Shown piece after piece: positions 8,759 through 17,743 of a stretch of DNA of 56,000 nt (positions within the stretch are counted from its first letter, which is position 1; the number at the start of each line of letters is the position of its first letter). The notes beneath the pieces were generated by a model. It ran no database searches and was not told the origin of the DNA. It saw nothing but the letters and a program-made list of their open reading frames with translations. Source of the stretch: Polynucleobacter meluiroseus (GTDB lineage Bacteria > Pseudomonadota > Gammaproteobacteria > Burkholderiales > Burkholderiaceae); the NCBI GenBank assembly GCA_945879115.1, contig CAMDUR010000010.1, positions 1 to 56,000 of the forward strand, written 5' to 3'. Made by a program: the position numbers and the translations under genes.

Positions 8759-11371
8759 GTGGCAAAAACTACTGCTGAACCAGGCCAATACAAGAGCCTT
8801 ATTATTGCTGAAAAACCCTCAGTCGCGGCTGATATTGCTCGCGCTATTGGCGGTTTTACGAAGCATGAAGATTATTTTGAGAGTGATGACTTTGTCGTTT
8901 CATCAGCCGTTGGGCACTTATTAGAAATTGCTGCTCCTGATGCTTATGAGGTCAAGCGAGGTAAGTGGTCGTTTGCTAACCTGCCCGTCATACCGCCCCA
9001 TTTTGATTTAAGACCCATTGCGAAAACAGAGGGGCGCCTTAAAGTTCTTCAAAAGCTGATAAAAAGAAAAGATATCAATCTGCTAATTAATGCATGCGAT
9101 GCAGGTAGAGAGGGTGAGTTAATTTTTAGGCTCATTGCACAGCATACAAAAGCAACTCAAAAAATCCAGCGCCTTTGGTTGCAGTCCATGACGCCCCAAG
9201 CTATCCGTGATGGCTTTACCAAACTTCGCAGTGATGATGATCTTCACAATCTTGCAAATGCTGCTCGCTGCCGCTCTGAGTCTGACTGGCTGGTGGGCAT
9301 TAACGGCACGCGTGCCATGACTGCTTTTAATAGTAAGAGCGGTGGCTTCTTTTTAACTACGGTTGGTCGTGTTCAAACGCCAACCCTTTCAATTGTGGTG
9401 GAGCGAGAAGAGTTAATTCGTAAGTTCATCTCACGAGACTATTGGGAAGTTAGTGCGGAGTTTATTTGTGCTGCTGGTATTTACCAAGGCAGGTGGTTTG
9501 ACCCGAAATTCAAAAAAGAGTCTAAAGATGTTGTCGTTGATCCTGAGAAAAAGGAAAGTCGGCTTTGGAGTGAGGCAGCCGCAGCAAGTATTGTTGCTGC
9601 TTGTCGTGAAAAGCCAGGGAAGGTAACGGAAGAATCAAAGCCAAGCTCTCAGGCCGCTCCTCAGCTTTTTGACTTAACCAGCCTTCAACGGGAGGCCAAT
9701 GCCCGCTTTGGCTTCTCCGCCAAGAACACTCTAGGTCTCGCTCAGGCACTTTATGAAAGACATAAGGTATTAACCTATCCAAGAACTGACTCTCGAGCAT
9801 TGCCGGAAGACTACTTGCCAACGGTTACTAGTACTTTAGAAATGCTTGCTGAAAGCTCTGATAACTATTATCCGTTTGCATCACAAATCTTGAATAGTTC
9901 TTGGGTAAAACCCAATAAAAAGATTTTTGATAACAGTAAGATTTCTGATCACTTTGCGATTATTCCGACATTACAGGCTCCAAAGAATTTGTCGGAACCA
10001 GAACAAAAGTTATACGATTTGGTTGTGCGCCGTTTTATGGCCATATTTTTCCCGTCTGCAGAATTTAAAGTTACAACTCGCATCACTGAAGTAGGTGGGC
10101 ACCTGTTCAAGACTGATGGAAAGATCCTAACAAGTCCTGGCTGGTTAACTGTTTACGGTAAATCAATACAAGATGACAAAGAGCTAGTTGCGGTTGCAGA
10201 AAACGAAAAAGTTAAGACTGAATCAGTTAGCCCCGTTCCCCTTAAAACAAGGCCTCCAGCCAGATATACCGAAGCAACATTATTGTCTGCAATGGAAGGC
10301 GCTGGGAAGCTTGTTGATGACGACGACATGCGAGAGGCCATGTCTGATAAAGGCTTAGGGACTCCGGCTACTAGGGCAGCGATTATTGAAGGGTTGCTTG
10401 CTGAAAAATATATGGTGCGCGAAGCGCGAGAAATCATACCTACTGCAAAAGCATTTCAATTAATGACCTTGTTACGAGGGCTTGGCGTAGAAGAATTAAC
10501 ACAACCTACGCTTACTGGTAACTGGGAACATAAGTTAGCGTTGATGGAAAAAGGTTTAATAGACCGAAATACTTTCATGCAAGAGATCGCTCAAATTACT
10601 CAACGTATTGTTAAGCGCGCAAAAGAATATGACAGCGACACCATTCCTGGCGATTATGCTGATCTCAAAACGCCATGCCCTCATTGTGGCGGATTAGTTA
10701 AAGAAAACTATCGTCGTTTTGCTTGCGAAAAGTGCGGCTTCTCTATTAGTAAAATTCCAGGTGGTAGAGCATTTGAATACGATGAGGCAGAAGCTTTCAT
10801 CGCCAATAAAGAGATTGGCCCTCTTCAGGGCTTTAGAAGCAAAATGGGTCGCCCTTTCGCAGCAATTATCAAATTGGTTGCCATTCCTGAAGATGATAAA
10901 GATTATCCAAACGCTGGATTCAAATTAGAGTTTGATTTTGGTAACAGCCAAGAAGATGACTTGGAGGAAGTTGATTTCTCAGACCAAACCTCTTTGGGAG
11001 CCTGCCCCAAATGCTCCAGCGCTGTTTATGAGCACGGCATGAAGTATTTGTGTGAGCGCAGCGTTGGACCAACTAAATCATGTGATTTTTCTACCGGGAA
11101 GGTTGTTCTTCAACAAGAGATTTCTAAAGAACAAGTATCTAAGTTATTAGGCGAAGGTAAAACAGATTTACTTACCAACTTCAAATCCAATAGAACGGGT
11201 CGCGGATTTAAAGCCTACCTAGCGCGTCAGCCAGATGGCAAGATTAGTTTTGAGTTTGAGGCCCCCGCTAAAAAACGAGCAGCCCCTAAAGCGCCTGCTA
11301 AATCAGCAGTTAAACCAGCGGCCGCTAAACGAGCTCCAGCAAAAAAACGAGCGTCTAAAAAAGCTGAGTGA
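8759..11371 (+). CDS. topB: DNA topoisomerase III (type IA)
   Basis: This is an 870-residue type IA topoisomerase that relaxes or decatenates DNA by single-strand passage. The Toprim domain carries IIAEKPSVA at the start and the DAGREGELIF metal motif near residue 115. The catalytic tyrosine is Y340 in LTYPRTDSR. Two C-terminal Cys-rich zinc ribbons follow (CPHCGG...CEKCGF and CPKCSS...C...C). The last roughly 35 residues are a Lys/Ala/Pro tail resembling histone H1. The start is GTG; no ATG fits the family N-terminus. The 131-base gap from dprA holds only an AT-only hairpin (8658-8678). The final 145 bases overlap the antisense mnmC gene. Confidence 0.95.
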   Translation: MAKTTAEPGQYKSLIIAEKPSVAADIARAIGGFTKHEDYFESDDFVVSSAVGHLLEIAAPDAYEVKRGKWSFANLPVIPPHFDLRPIAKTEGRLKVLQKLIKRKDINLLINACDAGREGELIFRLIAQHTKATQKIQRLWLQSMTPQAIRDGFTKLRSDDDLHNLANAARCRSESDWLVGINGTRAMTAFNSKSGGFFLTTVGRVQTPTLSIVVEREELIRKFISRDYWEVSAEFICAAGIYQGRWFDPKFKKESKDVVVDPEKKESRLWSEAAAASIVAACREKPGKVTEESKPSSQAAPQLFDLTSLQREANARFGFSAKNTLGLAQALYERHKVLTYPRTDSRALPEDYLPTVTSTLEMLAESSDNYYPFASQILNSSWVKPNKKIFDNSKISDHFAIIPTLQAPKNLSEPEQKLYDLVVRRFMAIFFPSAEFKVTTRITEVGGHLFKTDGKILTSPGWLTVYGKSIQDDKELVAVAENEKVKTESVSPVPLKTRPPARYTEATLLSAMEGAGKLVDDDDMREAMSDKGLGTPATRAAIIEGLLAEKYMVREAREIIPTAKAFQLMTLLRGLGVEELTQPTLTGNWEHKLALMEKGLIDRNTFMQEIAQITQRIVKRAKEYDSDTIPGDYADLKTPCPHCGGLVKENYRRFACEKCGFSISKIPGGRAFEYDEAEAFIANKEIGPLQGFRSKMGRPFAAIIKLVAIPEDDKDYPNAGFKLEFDFGNSQEDDLEEVDFSDQTSLGACPKCSSAVYEHGMKYLCERSVGPTKSCDFSTGKVVLQQEISKEQVSKLLGEGKTDLLTNFKSNRTGRGFKAYLARQPDGKISFEFEAPAKKRAAPKAPAKSAVKPAAAKRAPAKKRASKKAE

Positions 11372-12456
11372 GCGATCTCATGTGCCAGATGTTCAGTGAA
11401 CATCTGGCTTGCTAAAGCAGACCACATCACCCCTCTTGAACCCAAAGAGGTTAATGTATAAAGTCCTTGGTGCCCTCTTACTGGTCCAATAATGGGTAGT
11501 CGATCGCTGGCAACGCAGCGAACCCCCACAAATGCACTGTATGCTTTTAGCTCTTCCTCTAACAACTCAAGCCCCAGCATCTCCCTCATTAATGCGCTGT
11601 TTTCTGAATGACTCTCGTCCCATTCTTCTAAGTCATCCACACCTTCATCGTAAGTTGAGCCAATCACCCACTCATATGTATCTTTTTCAACCATGGTTGG
11701 TGGCAAACAATAAGCTTTTCCTGATAGAGAAACTTTTGGCAGGCGCGCCACCCAATCGGATTCATGATTAAATCTAAATCTTGATAGTTGCCCTCTTACT
11801 GGCTTAAGAGGCAAATCAATTTTTATACTCTCGCACAGCCTCTGGGCGCCCAGGCCATTAGCTAAAAATAGACGCTTAGTTAATGCAATAAGTGCGTGAC
11901 TAGAGTCTTGCAAATACCAAGACCCGTTTTCAAACTTTATTTCAGCAACCTCCGTTGACCATTTTGCTTGGGATGGCAGCAATGATTCAAAAACTTCGTG
12001 ACATGCACTCTGAATGTTGACCCACCCACCTTCAGGGAAATATGTCCCGCCGGCATTAACGTTGATTTTCGCAAGTGCCTCTTCTTTACTTAAAGGTAGG
12101 GCTTTTTCGGGAGTGAATCCTTGTTCAAGTAAACGCTCACCCATAATCTCTTTGCTGAATCCCTCTTGGCTGCGAGGCAAGTGAAAAACCCCATTACCCC
12201 GCCAGCTTGTTGCCCAGACCTGTTTTGCTTCATTAAAAGCCAAAAAAGTTAGTCTTTGAAGCCTGGATGGGCCTCGACCGATGTAGGGATGACACAACGC
12301 TTCTGAATGTGCACTTGTTTGAGTTGCCCCACATAGGCCCTTGTCAACCACCAAAAAATTATTTATATTGTTATTTTTCAATGACTTAACAATAGCTGCG
12401 CCCGCTATACCCGCGCCAATAACAACGGCATCAAAATTAAGGTTAGGGGTTGGCAT
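11227..12456 (-). CDS. mnmC: MnmC C-terminal-type FAD oxidoreductase (tRNA U34 modification)
   Basis: This 409-residue FAD enzyme resembles only the oxidase half of bifunctional MnmC, which converts cmnm5(s2)U34 in tRNA to nm5(s2)U34. Residues 9-35 form the dinucleotide fold (VIGAGIAGAAI). GGTYFPEGGW, GVRCVASDRLPIIGP and LGSRGVMWSALASQM match conserved positions of the E. coli MnmC C-terminal half. The methyltransferase half is not in this window. The last 48 codons lie antisense to the Lys/Ala-rich end of topB, giving an unusual tail rich in Ala, Phe, Leu and Gly. mnmE and mnmG, which make its substrate, are also in the window. A different DAO-family substrate remains possible. Confidence 0.82.
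   Translation of the reverse strand: MPTPNLNFDAVVIGAGIAGAAIVKSLKNNNINNFLVVDKGLCGATQTSAHSEALCHPYIGRGPSRLQRLTFLAFNEAKQVWATSWRGNGVFHLPRSQEGFSKEIMGERLLEQGFTPEKALPLSKEEALAKINVNAGGTYFPEGGWVNIQSACHEVFESLLPSQAKWSTEVAEIKFENGSWYLQDSSHALIALTKRLFLANGLGAQRLCESIKIDLPLKPVRGQLSRFRFNHESDWVARLPKVSLSGKAYCLPPTMVEKDTYEWVIGSTYDEGVDDLEEWDESHSENSALMREMLGLELLEEELKAYSAFVGVRCVASDRLPIIGPVRGHQGLYTLTSLGSRGVMWSALASQMFTEHLAHEIAHSAFLDARFFAGARLAAAGLTADLAGALGAARFLAGASNSKLILPSG
11384..11408. other. Perfect 11-bp inverted repeat downstream of topB, inside mnmC
   Basis: GCCAGATGTTC and its exact complement flank an AGT loop, starting 13 bases after the topB stop. No T-run follows on the plus strand, so it is not a classic terminator for topB, but it could stabilise or define the 3' end of its mRNA. 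On the minus strand it codes for part of the MnmC segment near LASQMFTEHL. Confidence 0.55.
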
Positions 12457-12505
12457 CTTGCGGTCTGGCTTTATAATGTTGGATTGTTATATTTGAACTT
12501 AATTT

Positions 12506-13426
12506 ATGCAATTAATGTGGGTTTCTGGTCCAACGGGCCGCGTTAGAAAAATATCAATCACTTTGAGAACCGTCTCAATGAGTATTGCTATTCTTGCAGC
12601 CATTCTAATTGTCATTGGCGGCACCTTACATTTTGTTGGTCTACGTATTGCTATTGAAGCGCGCCCTGATATTGCCCGCGCCATGGGCGGCGTCTTAACT
12701 CAAGCAGAACAAGATAAGATTGAAAAGGAATATCAAAGTAGGTTACAACTTATTCAAGAGAGCCTTCAAACAACTAGCGAAGAACTTCTTCAAATTCAGA
12801 AAATTAAGGACCGTTTCATGGAGATGGCAACTCCAAGCGCGGTTAAATCCCAGATACCTGGTGGTAATGCAAAGGGCGGCCCTCTAAAGCCCGTAAATCT
12901 TAAATCATCGAGTAATGCTGACTTAATTGAATCCCTCGATGAATCTTTACAAAGCGTCACCGCATTTAAAAAGAATATCCAAGAAGTGAATCAACTTTGG
13001 TCAAAGCAACTTGCTTGGTTGGGAGCTCTTCCTACAGGACTTCCAGTAAAAGGCAGCTATAGCTTGAGTAGTGGTTACGGTTTGCGGATTGATCCATTTA
13101 CTCAAATGATGGCAAGGCATGAAGGCATTGATTTTTCTGCGGCCGTGGGCACGCCCATTATTGCGTCAGCTGGCGGGGTTGTCAGCCGCGCTGGTTACGA
13201 AGCACACTATGGCAATATGGTTGAAATTAAGCATGCCGAGGGATTTATGACGCGTTACGCTCACGCTAGTCAGCTGCTAGTTAGAACTGGTCAGACTGTT
13301 AAGCGTGGTGATGTTATTGCTAAGGTTGGCAACACTGGAAGATCTTCAGGCCCTCATCTTCACTACGAAGTGATGAGAGCGGGCGCTCACATCAACCCGA
13401 CCAGCATGATCCCTAAAGATCATTAG
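12506..13426 (+). CDS. M23 family peptidoglycan metallopeptidase
   Basis: This 306-residue protein has a single N-terminal membrane anchor (about 20-48), a coiled-coil stretch (about 65-105), and a C-terminal LytM/M23 domain. In the M23 domain HEGIDF supplies the first zinc ligands and GPHLHYEV the final HxH pair. The intact motif suggests an active endopeptidase cutting peptide cross-links in the periplasm, rather than an EnvC/NlpD-type activator. In related bacteria such a gene often precedes secA; here pckG follows tail-to-tail. The start has no strong ribosome-binding site; an internal ATG at 12515 is an alternative. Confidence 0.88.
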   Translation: MQLMWVSGPTGRVRKISITLRTVSMSIAILAAILIVIGGTLHFVGLRIAIEARPDIARAMGGVLTQAEQDKIEKEYQSRLQLIQESLQTTSEELLQIQKIKDRFMEMATPSAVKSQIPGGNAKGGPLKPVNLKSSSNADLIESLDESLQSVTAFKKNIQEVNQLWSKQLAWLGALPTGLPVKGSYSLSSGYGLRIDPFTQMMARHEGIDFSAAVGTPIIASAGGVVSRAGYEAHYGNMVEIKHAEGFMTRYAHASQLLVRTGQTVKRGDVIAKVGNTGRSSGPHLHYEVMRAGAHINPTSMIPKDH

Positions 13427-13451
13427 CCTAGCAAGATTGCCTTAACTTTAT

Positions 13452-13483
13452 AAAAAACAGCCCCTTTAATAAAGGGGCTGTTT
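13452..13483. terminator. Bidirectional terminator between M23 peptidase and pckG
   Basis: A 13-bp perfect stem (13455-13467 with 13471-13483, core CAGCCCC/GGGGCTG) with a 3-base loop has A-runs on the left and T-runs on the right. It sits between the two convergent genes and can end both transcripts, more strongly for pckG, which gains a six-U tail. Confidence 0.88.
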
Positions 13484-13517
13484 ACTTAACGCTTTTATAA
13501 ATACTCTAATTACTTAG

Positions 13518-15383
13518 TTAACCGACCAAGCGGGCCTCAAGTGATTTTTTAGTCTCAACCAACTCTTTTGGTAAGTGGTATGAAAGCTGTTCGAAGAGCT
13601 GGTCATGTAACTTCATTTCATCTCGCCAGGCTGCCTTGTCAATTGAAGTTACCTTGTTGAATTGCTCTGCGGTGAAATCTAGTCCAGACCAGTTAAGATC
13701 GGCGTGCGATGGCGTTGTGCCAAAGATGTTTTCTTGACCATTGGATTTACCATCAAGGCGCTCTAACATCCAAGCTAAGACGCGCATGTTTTCCCCGTAA
13801 CCTGGCCAAACAAATTTACCGCCTTCGTCTTTACGAAACCAGTTAACGCAAAAAATACTCGGCAACTTGGCGCCCTCTGCAGAGAGCTTTTTACCCATAT
13901 CTAACCAATGCTGGAAATAGTCACTCATGTTGTAACCAGTAAATGGCAACATAGCAAATGGGTCGCGCCTCACAATACCCTGCTGACCAGCCGCAGCTGC
14001 TGTTGTTTCTGAACCCATGGTTGCGGCCATGTAAACACCTTCAACCCAGTTTCGAGCTTCCGTTACCAATGGGACAGTTGTTGAACGACGACCGCCAAAA
14101 ATAAACGCATCAATAGCTACGCCGTCAGGATTATTCCACTCAGGATCAATGACAGGGTTATTGGTTGCAGCTACAGTAAAGCGTGCATTTGGATGAGATG
14201 CTTTTCGACCATTGGCGCCATCGGCTGGCGACCAGTCTTTACCTTGCCAGTCAATTAAGTGATCTGGGGCTTTAACGGTCATACCCTCCCACCAAACATC
14301 GCCGTCATCGGTTAAGGCAACATTAGTAAAGATAACGTTTTCATTTAACGAAGCCATGCAATTAGCATTGGTTAAGGTATTTGTTCCTGGTGCAACACCG
14401 AAATAACCAGCCTCCGGGTTAATCGCAAATAATTTTGTTTTGCCTGACTTATCTTTGCGTGGCTTAATCCAAGCAATGTCATCTCCAATCGTCGTAACTT
14501 TCCAACCCTCAAAGCCTTGAGGAGGGATTAACATTGCAAAGTTTGTTTTTCCGCATGCCGATGGGAATGCTGCTGCAACGTGGTACTTTTTGCCTTCAGG
14601 TGAGGTAACGCCCAAAATTAACATGTGCTCGGCCAACCAGCCTTGGTCACGACCCATGGTCGAAGCAATTCTTAAAGCAAAGCATTTTTTACCAAGTAAA
14701 GCGTTACCACCGTAACCAGAACCGTAAGACCAAATCTCACGAGTTTCTGGGTAGTGAACAATGTACTTGGTTGAGTTACAAGGCCAAGCAATGTCTTTTT
14801 CTCCGGTAGCCAATGGCTTGCCCACAGTATGCACACAAGGCACAAATGGGCCATCACTACCTAAAACATCAAAAACGCCTTTACCCATGCGAGTCATAAT
14901 GCGCATATTGATGGCCACATAAGGGCTATCCGATAATTCAACGCCAATGTGTGCAATTGGAGAACCTAATGGGCCCATTGAAAACGGAACTACATAGAGA
15001 GTTCTACCCTTCATACAACCAGCAAAAAGTGGCTGTAAAGTTGCTCTCATCTCGGCGGGGTTCATCCAGTTGTTAGTTGGGCCAGCATCCTCTTTATTTG
15101 CAGAGCAGATGTATGTTCGGTCTTCAACCCGGGCTACGTCACTCGGGTCAGAACAGGCTAAATATGAATTTTTTCTTTTGGCTGGATTTAGCTTCTTGAG
15201 TGTGCCGGATTCAACCATTTTGGCGCACAAACGATCGTACTCCTCTTCGGAACCGTCACACCAATAAACGCTATCAGGTTGGGTCAAAGTGCTGATTTCA
15301 GCTACCCAATCAATTAGTTTCTGGTGTTTAACATAAGATGGCGTATTAATAGGGGCCACACCCTTCATCATAGGTTCGTTCAT
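13518..15383 (-). CDS. pckG: Phosphoenolpyruvate carboxykinase (GTP)
   Basis: This enzyme converts oxaloacetate and GTP to phosphoenolpyruvate, GDP and CO2, opening gluconeogenesis. The 621-residue length and the kinase motif [12 protein letters not shown] (about 274-285, with the GTP-class active-site Cys) identify the GTP-dependent class, not the ATP-dependent pckA. Further support comes from [18 protein letters not shown] and the metal-binding region around GDDIAWIKP. It is a single-gene unit with its own terminator. Gluconeogenesis from organic acids would fit a freshwater heterotroph with limited sugar use, which is inference. Confidence 0.97.
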   Translation of the reverse strand: MNEPMMKGVAPINTPSYVKHQKLIDWVAEISTLTQPDSVYWCDGSEEEYDRLCAKMVESGTLKKLNPAKRKNSYLACSDPSDVARVEDRTYICSANKEDAGPTNNWMNPAEMRATLQPLFAGCMKGRTLYVVPFSMGPLGSPIAHIGVELSDSPYVAINMRIMTRMGKGVFDVLGSDGPFVPCVHTVGKPLATGEKDIAWPCNSTKYIVHYPETREIWSYGSGYGGNALLGKKCFALRIASTMGRDQGWLAEHMLILGVTSPEGKKYHVAAAFPSACGKTNFAMLIPPQGFEGWKVTTIGDDIAWIKPRKDKSGKTKLFAINPEAGYFGVAPGTNTLTNANCMASLNENVIFTNVALTDDGDVWWEGMTVKAPDHLIDWQGKDWSPADGANGRKASHPNARFTVAATNNPVIDPEWNNPDGVAIDAFIFGGRRSTTVPLVTEARNWVEGVYMAATMGSETTAAAAGQQGIVRRDPFAMLPFTGYNMSDYFQHWLDMGKKLSAEGAKLPSIFCVNWFRKDEGGKFVWPGYGENMRVLAWMLERLDGKSNGQENIFGTTPSHADLNWSGLDFTAEQFNKVTSIDKAAWRDEMKLHDQLFEQLSYHLPKELVETKKSLEARLVG

Positions 15384-15464
15384 GGGTAGTTTTTATTAAT
15401 TGGAATACCGTAAGGATACCACTTTGGGGCACCTCTGGCCTTACAGTCAAAGCCTGGTTTTTCT

Positions 15465-16361
15465 CTAAAATGCGCTCGGGCCAGGCGTGGTAAATGTTTT
15501 AGAAAAAATGATATTTTTAGCATCTTCACGCCCTTGCTCATAAGCTAAAGGCATCAACTGGTATTTTGAATAATCCCAGCTTGAGATGGGTACGGGTGTT
15601 CGTGGCTGAACATAAGTTAAACGAAGCCCCGGAAGCTCTTTTACGAAGCAATCTGGATAAGGATAGCGTCTAGTTAAAAGAATAAGAGCCTCCTGGGGTC
15701 TCTCCCCTGGTAATGCTGGTAACAATCCATCAATGGGTACATTGTCAACAAGCCCACCATCCAACACCGCCCAACCATCTCTGTACATTACTGGCGTAAA
15801 GGGAGGGGTACAAGAGGATTGAAGTATTAATTCCACCAAGTCGTCTAATTTCAGACAAGATTGTGCAGATACAAAAACTCGTTTAAACCCCAGTCTCTTT
15901 CCCAAAACCGGGTGGAGGCTTTTTTTAAAATATTTTTCTAAGTTATAAACTGACAAGCCAACAGCCACTGCAGATCTAGGGCCCAACCAACGTGGCACCT
16001 GGGCAAGACCAATCATAATTTGAGGCGCTGTTTTTAACTGATTAAATCCATCGCCGATAATATTTTTAAGCGCTGCCCTATATAACTGATCATGAGGAAA
16101 TATTGATTTGGAGCTAAACAAATTAAGCCAATCAACATTCTTTGTAATATGGGCTAAAGCTTTTGCATAATAACTAAGCCCCCATTGAGCACCTTCTTGA
16201 CCGGGTCTTGCATACAGCAAACATGCGGTGGCAGCTCCTGCGCTAATTGCAACTACTCTGCTTGGCTTTTGCGGATAAGTTTCATTTAAAAGGTGCCAAA
16301 ATCCTGCTTGCCACCAACAACGATTACCCCCACCAGCCAAAACAATTTGATCAAATTGCAT
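15465..16361 (-). CDS. Patatin-like phospholipase
   Basis: This 298-residue protein has the patatin hydrolase signature: an oxyanion loop LAGGGNRCWWQAG at residues 8-20, the nucleophile Ser in VVAISAGAA (about 40), and the catalytic Asp in DGGLVDNVP (about 210). No signal peptide is visible, so it probably acts on membrane lipids from the cytoplasm. It starts six bases after the mnmE stop and may be read through from that operon. Substrate is unknown. Confidence 0.88.
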   Translation of the reverse strand: MQFDQIVLAGGGNRCWWQAGFWHLLNETYPQKPSRVVAISAGAATACLLYARPGQEGAQWGLSYYAKALAHITKNVDWLNLFSSKSIFPHDQLYRAALKNIIGDGFNQLKTAPQIMIGLAQVPRWLGPRSAVAVGLSVYNLEKYFKKSLHPVLGKRLGFKRVFVSAQSCLKLDDLVELILQSSCTPPFTPVMYRDGWAVLDGGLVDNVPIDGLLPALPGERPQEALILLTRRYPYPDCFVKELPGLRLTYVQPRTPVPISSWDYSKYQLMPLAYEQGREDAKNIIFSKTFTTPGPSAF

Positions 16362-16367
16362 TTTTAA

Positions 16368-17741
16368 TTATTTACCAATGCAAAAGGTGCTAAAAATCTC
16401 ACCCAGTAAATCGTCTGGTAAAAACTGACCCGTTATCCTAGCTAGAGCTTCCTGAGCCAAGCGCATCTCCTCTGCTGCAAGCTCAATAAATTGAGCTTCT
16501 TTTAGAAGCAGATCAAGCGCTACAGTTATGTGGGACTCCGCTTCTAGCAATGCCTCAATATGGCGCTTTCTTGCCAAAATGCCGCCCTCAGCTTCAGGTT
16601 GCCACCCTGCAACTTGTAATAATTCTTTTTTTAGCTCATCCAAACCCTGGCCCGTTTTAGCAGAAACGTAAATTTCTTCATCAACAGATTTTTTAAATGA
16701 CGATAACTGGTCAATTTTGTTCCAAACCATCTTAACGGGAACTTGCTTTGAGCAAACTTGTTGAATTCTAAGAATGAGCGATTTATCGGTTTCTGAAACC
16801 TGGGCGCCATGGGTTGCATCCATTAAATGTAAAACCAAATCCGCTTGTTCTATTGATTTCCAAGTTCTCTCAATACCAATTTGTTCGACACTATCGCTCG
16901 TTTCTCTTAGCCCTGCGGTATCAACAATATGAAGAGGTATGCCATCAATTTGGATGGTTTCTTTTAAGCGGTCACGGGTTGTGCCCGCAACATCAGTCAC
17001 GATCGCAACCTCCTCGCCAGCCAAAGCATTCATCAAAGAGCTTTTGCCAACGTTGGGTTGGCCCACCAAAACAATCGTTAAACCATCTCTAATAATCGCA
17101 CCCTGTTGGGCAGCTTTTTTAACGTCTTTGATACTACTCAAAATATTATTAAGTCGATTAATCACATCATGTTGCTTAATAAAGTCAATTTCTTCTTCTG
17201 GGAAATCTAAAGTTGCTTCAGTTAATGCTCTAAGCTCAATCAAAGACTTTAGAAAAACATCAATCTTCTTAGAGAACTCACCCTTAAGCGACTTGGCTGC
17301 ACTTTTAGCAGCTAAGCTACTGCTCGCATCTATTAAGTCTGCAATTGCCTCTGCCTGTGCCAAGTCAATCTTGCCATTTAAAAAAGCTCTCTCCGTAAAT
17401 TCACCCGGTTGAGCTAAACGAAGGCCGTAAGGTAATCCAAGCTTTAAACAATGATCTAACAAAACCCCTAGAGCCGCTGAGCTACCATGACACTGGAGCT
17501 CTAATACGTCTTCACCTGTATAAGAGTTGGGGGCTTGAAAGAAGATTGCCAGACCCTCATCAATTGGGTCCTGCTTATCATCCTGAAATTTGATTAGGCT
17601 TGCATGGCGTGGCTGCAACTCAGAATGACAAAGGGCCTTACTTAAAGGTAAGACCCCCTGACCGGACAACCGAATAATTCCTACGCTAGCGCGACCCTTA
17701 GCTGTTGCAATTGCAATGATTGGATCGCGCTGCATTGTCAT
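16368..17741 (-). CDS. mnmE: tRNA modification GTPase MnmE
   Basis: MnmE works with MnmG to install the carboxymethylaminomethyl group on U34 of several tRNAs. The 457-residue protein has the N-terminal folate-binding domain, then a Ras-like G domain within the helical domain: GQPNVGKSS (G1, about 226), DVAGTTRD (G2), DTAGL (G3) and NKID (G4). It ends with the conserved C-terminal CIGK. It is two bases downstream of yidC, so the two share a transcript. Confidence 0.97.
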   Translation of the reverse strand: MTMQRDPIIAIATAKGRASVGIIRLSGQGVLPLSKALCHSELQPRHASLIKFQDDKQDPIDEGLAIFFQAPNSYTGEDVLELQCHGSSAALGVLLDHCLKLGLPYGLRLAQPGEFTERAFLNGKIDLAQAEAIADLIDASSSLAAKSAAKSLKGEFSKKIDVFLKSLIELRALTEATLDFPEEEIDFIKQHDVINRLNNILSSIKDVKKAAQQGAIIRDGLTIVLVGQPNVGKSSLMNALAGEEVAIVTDVAGTTRDRLKETIQIDGIPLHIVDTAGLRETSDSVEQIGIERTWKSIEQADLVLHLMDATHGAQVSETDKSLILRIQQVCSKQVPVKMVWNKIDQLSSFKKSVDEEIYVSAKTGQGLDELKKELLQVAGWQPEAEGGILARKRHIEALLEAESHITVALDLLLKEAQFIELAAEEMRLAQEALARITGQFLPDDLLGEIFSTFCIGK

Positions 17742-17743
17742 AC

